This document shows positions 36,844-44,910 of a stretch of DNA of 64,000 bases, in pieces. Source of the stretch: Hansschlegelia plantiphila (GTDB lineage: Bacteria > Pseudomonadota > Alphaproteobacteria > Rhizobiales > Methylopilaceae); contig NZ_BSFI01000002.1 of NCBI RefSeq assembly GCF_027922265.1, positions 62,001 through 126,000 of the forward strand. Reading direction: 5' to 3'. The position numbers and the translations under genes were made by a program. Under the pieces are notes generated by a model, which made no database searches, had not been told where the DNA came from, and was given only the letters and a program-made list of their open reading frames with translations. Positions within the stretch are counted from its first letter, which is position 1; the number at the start of each line of letters is the position of its first letter.

Positions 36844-37827
36844 TTAGACCGCAGCGAGCAGTCCGCCGCCCTTGACGTCTGCGACCTTGTCGGGGCGCTC
36901 AAACGGCGCCATCGGGCCGGTGGCCTCGGAGATGTACGAGAGGGCGTCGGGCACCTTGGCTTGGACCGCCTCGAAATAGTTGACGCAGGTCATCTTGACC
37001 TTGTGGTCGCGGATAATTTCGAGGCGGGTGATCAGATCCTCGGCGCTTGCGGTCTTGCAGAAGCGGACGGAAAAGTGCCGCCAGTCCGGCTTTCCACTGT
37101 AGCCGACCGCCCGGTCGGTCCTCATCGCCTGGTAGGCGTGAACCGATATCGGCCAGAACTGCGAGCGGTTGCGGAAGCGGAAGGCCATGTTCCGCGCAAA
37201 TTCGGGCTTCAGGCTCTCGAACGCTTCTTCAAGCACCGATCGGAGCATGGGGTAGTGGACGTGGGGCGTTCCGAAGAAGCGTGTAAGGTCGTAGCCGTAG
37301 AGCTGAGCCGCGGCGAGCTGGTTGCTTGCGTGGAAGCTGATCTCTTTGTCGGTGAGATCCGCCCAGTTTCCCCGCAGCACGACCTTTCCGTCGACGAAGA
37401 AGTCGGTCTCCTTGGTCATGCCGCTCAGCAGCATGTCGTCGTTGCAATAGATGAACTGCTCGGCGAGCTCCGGAATTCGCCACAGCATGGTCTCGATCGC
37501 GAGCGAGTTGAAGACCGGCAGGCAACCTTCGAAGCCCCGGTAGATCACCCGATGATCGACCGTGAATATGTTGTGCTCGCGGGCGAGCTCCTGGTCGATG
37601 CTGGGTGGGAACTGGTCGTCCGTTATGATCCAGATCTTTCGCACCCACGGCGCATGGTTGCGGATCGATCTCAGATTATAGCGGATCTCTTCGTTGTCGC
37701 TGAACCTGCGGGCCTTGGTCGCGAGGGTCTCCTGCGCCGGACCTTCCTGAAGGAATTTGGCCCGCTTCTTGGCGTGTTTGGGATCCTGCCCATTCACCCA
37801 CGCAATGACGATGTCGGTATCCGGCAC
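36844..37827 (-). CDS. Stealth-family sugar-phosphate transferase
   Basis: A 327-residue Stealth-type capsule phosphotransferase, which transfers hexose-1-phosphate from a nucleotide sugar to a growing glycan. All conserved regions are visible: CR1 DIVIAWVNGQDP at residues 5-16, CR2 RFSDNEEIRYNLRSIRNHAP at 41-60 continuing to WIITDDQ, CR3 FIYCNDDMLL at 125-134, and a C-terminal CR4-like KMTCVNYFEA. Convergent with the first LicD gene. Together with LicD and TagD proteins it points to a phosphodiester-containing surface polymer. Confidence 0.88.
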   Translation of the reverse strand: MPDTDIVIAWVNGQDPKHAKKRAKFLQEGPAQETLATKARRFSDNEEIRYNLRSIRNHAPWVRKIWIITDDQFPPSIDQELAREHNIFTVDHRVIYRGFEGCLPVFNSLAIETMLWRIPELAEQFIYCNDDMLLSGMTKETDFFVDGKVVLRGNWADLTDKEISFHASNQLAAAQLYGYDLTRFFGTPHVHYPMLRSVLEEAFESLKPEFARNMAFRFRNRSQFWPISVHAYQAMRTDRAVGYSGKPDWRHFSVRFCKTASAEDLITRLEIIRDHKVKMTCVNYFEAVQAKVPDALSYISEATGPMAPFERPDKVADVKGGGLLAAV

Positions 37828-37980
37828 GATCAGACTCTCAACTGTGGCGCGACGCTCAATGACGGCGCAAGCTGCAATGGCGCCCCCGCGACCGGCTAGC
37901 AGTCATTTATGACCTTTGAGGCGTTCGGCAAAGCGCTTTTGGCGCCACCGGGGAAGCGCCCGCGTCGATCAGGCGATCGC

Positions 37981-38412
37981 TCAGGCGCGGGCGGCGCGGT
38001 CCGCCATCAGAACCGGGGTGGTCTCGCGCCGCGAAATTTCCTGACGAAGGAAGGTCGTGCTGATCCCTTCGGTCCGGGGCAGGTAGACGACCTTGCAATA
38101 GAGGTTCATCGAGTCGAACTTGCCGTGCCAGTCGTTGCCCATGCCGAGGATGTCAGCGTTCAGACGCTTGATGTCGTGCGGCTTCTGAGCCCAATTCATC
38201 TCCGGAATCACGTCGGTGACGCATTTGAGCGCGCTCACCAGCCGAACTCTATCCTCGAAGGAAACGACGCATCTCTTGCCCTTCTCGGCGTTGAACTCGT
38301 CGGTCGACACCGCGACGATCAGCTCGTCGCCCAACGCCCTGAGGCGCTCGAGCAGGTTCAGGTGGCCGATATGAAGCAGATCGAAGGTGCCGTAGGTAAG
38401 AACTCGCGTCAC
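37981..38412 (-). CDS. tagD: Glycerol-3-phosphate cytidylyltransferase (TagD-like)
   Basis: A 143-residue nucleotidyltransferase making CDP-glycerol or a similar CDP-polyol. It starts TRVLTYGTFDLLHIGHLNLL with the HIGH-type motif (HIGH at residues 14-17), then VAVSTDEFNAEKGK and the late RTEGISTTFLRQEI matching the RTxGISTT signature of the TagD family. It overlaps the upstream LicD gene by 4 bp, so the two are coupled: the CDP donor made here is probably used by the adjacent LicD protein. Confidence 0.92.
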   Translation of the reverse strand: MTRVLTYGTFDLLHIGHLNLLERLRALGDELIVAVSTDEFNAEKGKRCVVSFEDRVRLVSALKCVTDVIPEMNWAQKPHDIKRLNADILGMGNDWHGKFDSMNLYCKVVYLPRTEGISTTFLRQEISRRETTPVLMADRAARA

Positions 38413-39875
38413 TGCTTCGCTCCCTGTTGTATCGCGTCGATCTTTATCCGGTTAACGGCCACGCTCACCGCGCTATCGTTTCCGACCAGATCCTGAAGAG
38501 CAGACCAGACTTTCTGAAGCTGAGCCTCTTTCCCAGACGCATAATAATCGTGGAGTTTACTATAGTAGTACCAAATCATATGATCGTTATCCTGGATGAT
38601 CATATTCGGCGTGTCGACGAACGTTTCAAATTCTGGCTGCGGAATCGTCCAGGTGTCCCCGTAATTCTCGATCAGGTACTGGTCCGGATTGGTCGGAATA
38701 TAAAACTTGTCGCCCAAGAAATCGACGAGATTGAGTCCGAAATCCGAGTTCCACCACCGCGTCTTCTGGCCCTCGTGCAGAATGAGCCCGTTCTCTCTCC
38801 AGTGGAGAAATACGTCGATGACGACGCCGTTCGAGTGACGAATCTGAACGAGCTTGTCCGTGGTCAAAGCGCGAACCTTGAACCGCCCGCTGGTGGCGAG
38901 AGCCTTGCGGATGTCTTCAGCCGGCACGTCGGTAAGGACGCCGACGTCGATGTCCTTGTCATGGCTCATCACGGCGCCTTCTCGGATGCAGCCGAGCAAC
39001 GTGCCGCTGATAAGAAAGAAGTCGACGCCGAGAGCTCCGAGGTCCGATCGCAGGTGAGCGAGCGAGGTCGCGGCCTGCTTGCTCCAGTCCTGTTTCACGG
39101 GGGTTTCACGCTCGCCGTATTTCACGATCTGCAGGCCGATCAGGAAGCGCTGACGCGCTGCGAAGATCGCTCTGTCGATTTGTCCGAGGTCGCGGCAAGC
39201 GATGGAATAATGGAACAGCGCGTGCCGCGCCCGGTGACCGGGATAGCTGAAATGCGGCGCGAGAAACCGGAACATCGTCTCAAGCGCTTCCGGCGTCTTG
39301 ACGGCCCGGCGCATGACGGCGAGTTCGTCATAGCTCGGGACGACGTCCTTCAGCGTGTCGATCAGGAAGCGCAACGCCGCGTCGTATTGTCCGTCGAGGC
39401 ACATGGCCTCGGCCCGCATCTGCCCGATCAGGCGAACGTCGCGCGACGGAGTCCTGCTCTTATCTAGGGGCGCCGACATCAGAGCGTCGGTGCAGGCGTC
39501 GATGCAACCTTTGTAATCACCAACATAGGAGCGCAGCGTCGCCATCCGCTCACGCGTCCGGAACGAGACGCCGTTGAAACGCTCGATCCACTCCAGCAGC
39601 TCGACGGCCTCGCGTCCGCGCCCGAGGTTGGAGAGCGCATTGACCTTCCACATCCGGATGGCCAGCAACTGCGTGTTGGCCGAGTGCGCCGCTCCGACAA
39701 ACAAGGCCAGGCTGTCGGCGGTCGCGACGACGTCCTCGTCGCGGCCTTCCTCGACATAGGCCGCGCACTCCGTGAACGCTTTTGCGATGACCTCGGCGGC
39801 CGCACGCCGATCACGCGGAGGCATCACGCGCAAATCGTGGATGTCGGCGATCTCCAGCGCAACGCCGTTACTCAT
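38409..39875 (-). CDS. LicD/fukutin-type phosphotransferase, paralogue 2
   Basis: A 488-residue protein with a helical N-terminal half (AVELLEWIERFNGVSFRTRE; TPR-like, residues 60-260) and a LicD domain containing FFLISGTLLGCIREGAVMSH, DKDIDVGVLTD, RHSNGVVIDVFLHW and LIENYGDTWTIPQPEF. It diverges from paralogues 1 and 3 in the C-terminal third and ends in a helical tail. It is coupled to tagD downstream. The DNA is markedly AT-rich for this window (for example 23 G/C in 60 bases at 38521-38580), a sign of transfer. A palindrome lies 38 bp upstream of its start. Confidence 0.83.
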   Translation of the reverse strand: MSNGVALEIADIHDLRVMPPRDRRAAAEVIAKAFTECAAYVEEGRDEDVVATADSLALFVGAAHSANTQLLAIRMWKVNALSNLGRGREAVELLEWIERFNGVSFRTRERMATLRSYVGDYKGCIDACTDALMSAPLDKSRTPSRDVRLIGQMRAEAMCLDGQYDAALRFLIDTLKDVVPSYDELAVMRRAVKTPEALETMFRFLAPHFSYPGHRARHALFHYSIACRDLGQIDRAIFAARQRFLIGLQIVKYGERETPVKQDWSKQAATSLAHLRSDLGALGVDFFLISGTLLGCIREGAVMSHDKDIDVGVLTDVPAEDIRKALATSGRFKVRALTTDKLVQIRHSNGVVIDVFLHWRENGLILHEGQKTRWWNSDFGLNLVDFLGDKFYIPTNPDQYLIENYGDTWTIPQPEFETFVDTPNMIIQDNDHMIWYYYSKLHDYYASGKEAQLQKVWSALQDLVGNDSAVSVAVNRIKIDAIQQGAKQ

Positions 39876-39912
39876 GCATTCAAGCCTCGTGTGCAGTGCA
39901 GCAATTGATATT

Positions 39913-39926
39913 TGACAATGTTGTCA
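39913..39926. promoter_or_regulatory. Palindrome upstream of the second LicD gene
   Basis: TGACAATGTTGTCA has perfect 6-bp arms (TGACAA and TTGTCA) around a TG centre, 38 bp upstream of the minus-strand LicD start at 39875. The position would suit a repressor or activator of the licD-tagD unit. No known consensus is matched with confidence. Confidence 0.4.
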
Positions 39927-40160
39927 TATGCAACGCTACTACGTGGTTTCGACGTAACCCATTCTTTTAAAAAGGCATTCATTCTAGGCTACATCAGGGC
40001 CGTTATGACAAACGCCATTTTTGAGTCCAGAGGACGAGGTCGCTACGCCCAGCTTCCACACGGGCGGTCCGCGCCGCCCGCGGACAGACAAAAAACTGTC
40101 ATGCCGACGGGCTATAGTGAGCGTATGGCAACGATGAAACAGAAGCAGAGAGAGTGCGGC

Positions 40161-40388
40161 ATGAACAATCTGGCTGACGCCCAACGGGTCGGCGGCTTCC
40201 CCCCGCACACATGCCCGGACGCCGCCGAAATCGTTTCGGCGATGACCGAGCCGGTCGGCGCGGCCGACGTGCTCGAAGCGTTGGTGAAGGAGCTCAAGCG
40301 CGCGGGCATTTGGGGTCGGGTCGGCGAAATCTCCTGGGCTCGCGATACGCGCGACGGTCTTCTCCTTCAGTGGGTGCCCGCACACTGA
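40161..40388 (+). CDS. Small hypothetical protein
   Basis: A possible 75-residue protein (MNNLADAQRVGGFPPHTC then PDAAEIVSAMTEPVGAADVL) with helical character and a GIWGRVGEISWARDTRDG segment. The frame is open upstream to 39912, but the ATG at 40161 follows AGAGAGAG and gives the most compact product. No family is recognised. An opposite-strand frame overlaps it. It lies in the AT-rich part of the glycan island between divergently placed genes. Confidence 0.35.
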   Translation: MNNLADAQRVGGFPPHTCPDAAEIVSAMTEPVGAADVLEALVKELKRAGIWGRVGEISWARDTRDGLLLQWVPAH

Positions 40389-40397
40389 GCGCGACGG

Positions 40398-41288
40398 CTA
40401 TTCGAGATAAATCCGGATGTCGCCGCTTATCGGGTCGGCGAAATGCCGGACGATGTGAGGCCCCATGTCGCTCTCGGTCATGAGCACAGAAGGCTTCTGA
40501 TAATAATAGCGGTTGTATGGCCGTATCGGGCTCACGTCGTCGCCGATGCGGATCTCGAGATTATGCAGCCCCCGCTCCGCGAAAGCTATCATGATCGGAA
40601 CGCTGAGTTCCGCGTGAAAAGGTTCGACGCTGGAGAACTGCTTGTGAAGGCCGGCCGCGAGGCGGAAGACCTTCTTCGCAGGCTGCAACTCAAAATCCGT
40701 CTCGAACACCTCGATTCCGTCGCGGTTGATGACAAATTGCCCGCGAGTCGGAGGATTCGCCCCTTCGCTGACAAAAAGAGAGACGTCGATCTGCAGCTTG
40801 TCCTGCAGCACCGATATGGAGCGAACGAACGCCCCAACTGGTGATTCGGGCGCCGACTTGCCTTGCGCCGCCGGATCGTAGGACAGGGTTAGATAATAGG
40901 GTGCGAACTGCCAATTGACCGGAAGCTTCATCTTCCGTCGTCCAGCCACGAATGCTGGGAAAGTGTCGCCATTCTGGTTCACAATTTGAAAAGACAGCTT
41001 TCTATTGAGCAGCGCTCGCGGCACCAGGGCCGTGTAACCGACCAGATCCGAGCCTTCAACCTTGGGCGCGTTCTGGAAAAACAGCGGAACGCTACCGGTC
41101 TCGCTGACCGCATGCACCGCAGCGATAATCTTGCGATACGCCGGCTGGCACAGCGCGGAGATCTCTATGCCCCCGCTGACCTTTTTTACGCCCGTGCAAA
41201 CGTGCGTATAGTCGACCTTAAGAAAATCTACGTCGAGCTTAGGTTGCGGCGTATCAACCGCCGGCGAAACCAGCGCAGCCATCTCCAT
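40398..41288 (-). CDS. Unrecognised protein of the glycan island
   Basis: A 296-residue protein with no family I recognise. No signal peptide or membrane span is seen. The sequence alternates short beta-type stretches (YTHVCTGVKKVSGGIEISAL, LPVNWQFAPYYLTLSYD, RGQFVINRDGIEVFETDF, LHNLEIRIGDDVSPIRPYNR), suggesting one or two beta-sandwich domains such as carbohydrate-binding modules. The ATG at 41288 follows GGGGGA at about 10 nt; a TTG three codons upstream is less likely. It lies between an AT-rich licD gene and an fkbM gene, so a role in glycan recognition, chain-length control or export is plausible, but this is inference only. Confidence 0.65.
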   Translation of the reverse strand: MEMAALVSPAVDTPQPKLDVDFLKVDYTHVCTGVKKVSGGIEISALCQPAYRKIIAAVHAVSETGSVPLFFQNAPKVEGSDLVGYTALVPRALLNRKLSFQIVNQNGDTFPAFVAGRRKMKLPVNWQFAPYYLTLSYDPAAQGKSAPESPVGAFVRSISVLQDKLQIDVSLFVSEGANPPTRGQFVINRDGIEVFETDFELQPAKKVFRLAAGLHKQFSSVEPFHAELSVPIMIAFAERGLHNLEIRIGDDVSPIRPYNRYYYQKPSVLMTESDMGPHIVRHFADPISGDIRIYLE

Positions 41289-41500
41289 TCTAAGCAATCC
41301 CCCACACTAAACGCACGACCTCGCGCTTCCCATTCATTTTCCACGCTCTCGCGAGGTGAAGAGAAGCGCAAAAACGAACTTAGCAAGCGACAATCTGATA
41401 ATGACAATCTGACGTCAGTTTAAGCTATTTTAGGCGTGCGGCAATTGCAAAATCGCGCAGGCGGAGGGCAGAAACGTCGCAGACCACTTCCCAGGGGTTG

Positions 41501-42478
41501 CTATCGGCTCACGTTCAGCAACTCGTTGGCGCCCGTTCTGGGGCTTGAAGAATTATCAGAGTTCCAAGTCTCCTGGGTTAGCACCTTCACTGCGGCGCGG
41601 TCATCTGTCACTGTGTTGGTGGCTAACGTACATTTCTTGACAGCCTCCAGCCAAGCTTGGAAGCGCGTAAAGAATGCATTCGACAACGGCTTCGGCGCCG
41701 CAAGCCAGTCGCGAGATCCGCTGGCGCTGCTGCGCTTGGCGAGAACCTGCGCCGGCGTGCACGGGCTCCACGGCGTCTCGGGAACGATCCTGTAGAACAG
41801 GTATCCGACTCGTTCTAGGCGCTGCAGCGCGACACGGAGTCGCCCTTCGTCGGCGCTCGCGAGAAATTCGCACGTGATCCACGGCGTGTGGCGCGTGATC
41901 GTGTCCATCGCGCCCGAGAGCACCTGGGGTTCGAAGGTCTCGACGTCGATCTTCATCAGCGTCGGCGCAGGAGCGCCGCCGGCGACCACGCTGTCGATGG
42001 TCTCGCACCGGACGGAGACCGCCGTGGAGCCAGGGCGGAAGCCCGAATTGAGAGAATTCGACGTTTCCGCCTTGGTCGACAGATAGAGATGCGCCTCGCC
42101 GACGCTGTCGGAGACGGCGATCGGCATGACCATATAGCCAAGCCGGTTTCTGTCCCGCAGCTTCACCGCCCGCGCGAATGTCGAAGGGGTTGGCTCGAAG
42201 GCGTAGGCTTGAAGCCCGGTCCCGCGGTAGACGGTCGAAAGCAACGCCGAGAACAGGCCGATATGCGCGCCAACATCGTAGAATACGCGCTGACGATCGC
42301 TTTGAGCGAGTGTGAGGAGCGTGGCCTGTAGATCCGGCTCGTAGTTCGCCAGTCCTCCACGGCTTAACCGGCGCTGGATGTTCGTGCCAGCTCCGGTGAG
42401 AGCGTTCATCCGGCTTCTGTAAGAGCCAAATTTGCGAATAACGGCGTCGTTGCGCGGGGTTTGCACCAATAGCGTCAT
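41501..42478 (-). CDS. FkbM-family methyltransferase
   Basis: A 325-residue SAM-dependent methyltransferase. SAM-binding motif VFYDVGAHIGLFSALLSTVY near residue 65, YAFEPTPSTFARAVKL, and the FkbM signature TLMKIDVETFEPQVLSGAMD near 174, followed by PWITCEFLA. FkbM members often O-methylate sugars, so this one may decorate the island's polysaccharide. The C-terminal 60 residues (after SRDWLAAP) are less conserved. The family call is firm; the target is inferred from context. Confidence 0.88.
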   Translation of the reverse strand: MTLLVQTPRNDAVIRKFGSYRSRMNALTGAGTNIQRRLSRGGLANYEPDLQATLLTLAQSDRQRVFYDVGAHIGLFSALLSTVYRGTGLQAYAFEPTPSTFARAVKLRDRNRLGYMVMPIAVSDSVGEAHLYLSTKAETSNSLNSGFRPGSTAVSVRCETIDSVVAGGAPAPTLMKIDVETFEPQVLSGAMDTITRHTPWITCEFLASADEGRLRVALQRLERVGYLFYRIVPETPWSPCTPAQVLAKRSSASGSRDWLAAPKPLSNAFFTRFQAWLEAVKKCTLATNTVTDDRAAVKVLTQETWNSDNSSSPRTGANELLNVSR

Positions 42479-42526
42479 CGATACCGCATCTCCATCATTT
42501 AGTCGCCTAGTCTGGACGGCCTCGTT

Positions 42527-43153
42527 TCAGTTGTCATCATCGTCGTCACTGTCAGGCTTGCTCTTGTTGTCGTTCGCGGCGTGACCCGTGACGCGGGCGG
42601 GCCGGGAGAGATCAAGCCGGTGCTGCCAGTTGGAGACGTAGGCGTTCACGATGACCGGAGAATCCTGGATCAGCAGCAGGTTTTCGGCATTTTTTCGATC
42701 CGCCGCATAAGTCAGGTTGTAACTCCCGGTCGTCACGGCCTTGCGGTCGAAAATCATCACTTTGTTGTGCGCGACCCGCGCCTTGTCGTCGATGAAGATC
42801 GGGAGGCCGGCCTTCGCGAGCGTCAGCAGCGCATTGGACTGAACGCGCTCATGGCGCGAGGTCATGATGACCCTCACGTCGACGCCTCGTTTCTTGGCCT
42901 CGATCAGCGCCTTCATGATCGACCGATTCGTGAAATTATGGGCGTGGACCAGGATCTCCTTCTGCGCCGCCGCGATCTGCTGCAGCAGGACGGGCGCGCA
43001 GGAATGGTCGGGGGTGAAACAGACGCTGAGTTTCGCAGGCGCCTGCATCGGGGTCACGACCGAATCAGGCGTCGGCGCTGGCGCTGGCTGGGCCCACGCG
43101 GGCGCGCTCGACAGCGTAATGACGATAAAAACTAACTGTTTCAATGACTTCAT
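42527..43153 (-). CDS. Secreted phospholipase D-fold protein with a single HKD motif
   Basis: A 208-residue protein with a Sec signal (MKSLKQLVFIVITLSSAPAWA) and one PLD-type domain: LLQQIAAAQKEILVHAHNFT, KALIEAKKRGVDVRVIMTSR, and the catalytic HxKxxxxD as HNKVMIFDRKAVTTGSYNLT near residue 128. One HKD copy implies a homodimer, as in the bacterial nuclease Nuc. The C-terminus is a poly-Asp tail (DSDDDDDN). A nuclease or lipid phosphodiesterase acting outside the cytoplasm; its place in the glycan island may be coincidental. Confidence 0.85.
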   Translation of the reverse strand: MKSLKQLVFIVITLSSAPAWAQPAPAPTPDSVVTPMQAPAKLSVCFTPDHSCAPVLLQQIAAAQKEILVHAHNFTNRSIMKALIEAKKRGVDVRVIMTSRHERVQSNALLTLAKAGLPIFIDDKARVAHNKVMIFDRKAVTTGSYNLTYAADRKNAENLLLIQDSPVIVNAYVSNWQHRLDLSRPARVTGHAANDNKSKPDSDDDDDN

Positions 43154-43399
43154 CGGGCGTGCTCGATCGTGCTGAAGGGCCGGACGTGCGGTTGCCGCCC
43201 GGGACGGTTACCAAGCCAGACTCGCCGCGCGACCCGCACGGACGACGTTCGAACCAATCTCAATCGTGGTCGTGTGGTCATTTTGCGATGGGCCCTTGTC
43301 GCTGATACGGCCTAACGCGGCCCATCCGGCGTTTCCGCATGCTGGATAATGCGAGCGCGCGGCGTTATCCGTCAGACGAAGAGTTGCGCGAGGTTCCTG

Positions 43400-44710
43400 A
43401 TGCGATCGCTGGTCAAACAAGTTCTCAAGGTGGCGGGGTTCGACTCGAGCAGGTTCGCGACGCTGGCGGACGCCGGCCGAGCCGACGAGGCCGAACGCCT
43501 TGCGCTCGACCATATCGAAAGCGGGAGCCGCCGCGGATTCTATCTTAGGAAGTTGCTCGAGCATTATTCGTCGACCGGCCGCCACCAGGCGGTGATCGCG
43601 CTGTTCGAAAAACATGCCGGCGACAAGTCGCTTGCGACCTATCCGCTTCAAGCCATCCTCGCGACAGCGCTTGTGGAGACCGGCGACGTCGCCCGCGCCC
43701 GGCCGCTGCTTCTGTCGCTTATCCTCGAACATAATTTCGTGGTGCCGCTCCAGCTCTACCGCCGCCTGCCGAGCGACGCAGAGAGCGTCGACATGGCGGT
43801 CGCGGCCTTCACTCGCAGCCGCAGGGCGAACGTCACGAAGGCCACGCAGGCGATCAACCTCGTCGACATCGCCATCGCGGCGAACGAGATCGACCGCGCT
43901 TACTACATGATGATGGAGATCCTCCGCTGGATCGGCGAAACGCATTTCACCAGCGCGCCCAAGGCGAAGACCTTCATGAAGGCTGCTGCGGGCAACGCGG
44001 CGCTCGTCGATCTTCACGATCTGCTGATGCCGGCGACGCCGTTCTTCCTGATCAGCGGCACGCTGCTCGGCGTGGTGCGTGAGGGCAAGCTGCTCGGCGC
44101 TGACAAGGACATCGACGTCGGCGTGATGGGTCACGCCCAGCGCGACGAGATCAAGCGCGCGATCACCGCCAGCGCCAAGTTCGAGGAGGTGTTCGTCCCC
44201 TCCGTCGACCTCGTGAAAATGAAGCACAAGAACGGCGTGAAGGTCGACCTGTTCTTCCATCATCACCACGGCGACACGGTCTGGCACGGCAGCCACCTGC
44301 ACGCCTGGGACAACGCCGTCTGGTGGAGTGAGGGCGGCCAGCCCCTGTCCAAGATCAAGTTCCAAAACCGCGAATTTCTGATCCCGTCCGATCCGGATCG
44401 GTATCTGACCGACAACTACGGCGACTGGAGGACGCCGAAGGCGGACTACGACGCCTCGCTCGAGGCGCCCAACAGGCGCATCCGTAACCGTGGTCTGACG
44501 CGGCTGCACTGGCAGAAGCTGATCGTGAAATATTACACAGGCGGGGAGTTCGCCCTGCTTTCGAAGGCCTTCCACTTCTATGAGAAGGAGTTCGGGGTGG
44601 ACGCCTTCCTCAAGGAGGCCGGCAGGCTCTTCCTGCTGCGGACGATCGAGGATCAGCCTGCCCGCATCGTCTCGCACAGCGAGGTCGTCGAGATGCGCGC
44701 ACGCCGATAA
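43400..44710 (+). CDS. LicD/fukutin-type phosphotransferase, paralogue 3
   Basis: A 436-residue protein with the same layout as the gene at 35487: helical repeats over residues 1-190, then the LicD domain FFLISGTLLGVVREGKLLGA, DKDIDVGVMGH, KHKNGVKVDLFFHHHHGDTV and LTDNYGDWRTPKADYDASL, ending NRRIRNRGLTRLHWQKLI. It is clearly closer to paralogue 1 than to paralogue 2. The ATG at 43400 has GCGAGG about 8 nt upstream; 17 codons upstream in frame are not needed. Unlike the flanking fkbM/licD2 DNA, its composition is normal for the window. Confidence 0.85.
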   Translation: MRSLVKQVLKVAGFDSSRFATLADAGRADEAERLALDHIESGSRRGFYLRKLLEHYSSTGRHQAVIALFEKHAGDKSLATYPLQAILATALVETGDVARARPLLLSLILEHNFVVPLQLYRRLPSDAESVDMAVAAFTRSRRANVTKATQAINLVDIAIAANEIDRAYYMMMEILRWIGETHFTSAPKAKTFMKAAAGNAALVDLHDLLMPATPFFLISGTLLGVVREGKLLGADKDIDVGVMGHAQRDEIKRAITASAKFEEVFVPSVDLVKMKHKNGVKVDLFFHHHHGDTVWHGSHLHAWDNAVWWSEGGQPLSKIKFQNREFLIPSDPDRYLTDNYGDWRTPKADYDASLEAPNRRIRNRGLTRLHWQKLIVKYYTGGEFALLSKAFHFYEKEFGVDAFLKEAGRLFLLRTIEDQPARIVSHSEVVEMRARR

Positions 44711-44746
44711 GCCGCCGAATTTAGGGCCTCGAAGAGGAATCTTCGG

Positions 44747-44828
44747 GGATTCGTGATCGCTGCGACGAATCCGAGGAACGTTTCCCCGGTCAGCGGCGTC
44801 TCCTCGGCGGACCCCGAGCGCCGAGGAG
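44747..44828 (+). other. Two strong hairpins in the leader of the glycosyltransferase operon
   Basis: GGATTCG (44747-44753) pairs with CGAATCC (44766-44772), and CTCCTCGGCG (44800-44809) pairs perfectly with CGCCGAGGAG (44819-44828). Both lie in the 200-bp gap between licD3 and the glycosyltransferase gene at 44911. Neither is followed by a T-run, so they are weak terminators at best; they may be a structured mRNA leader or the licD3 transcript end. Confidence 0.45.
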
Positions 44829-44910
44829 CTCAAGACGTGCGTAGAGATCATCGCCTCTCCTGGAGGAGCGCCGGGGCGTTAATCTCACCACTGACGCTGC
44901 GGCGCCGGCC

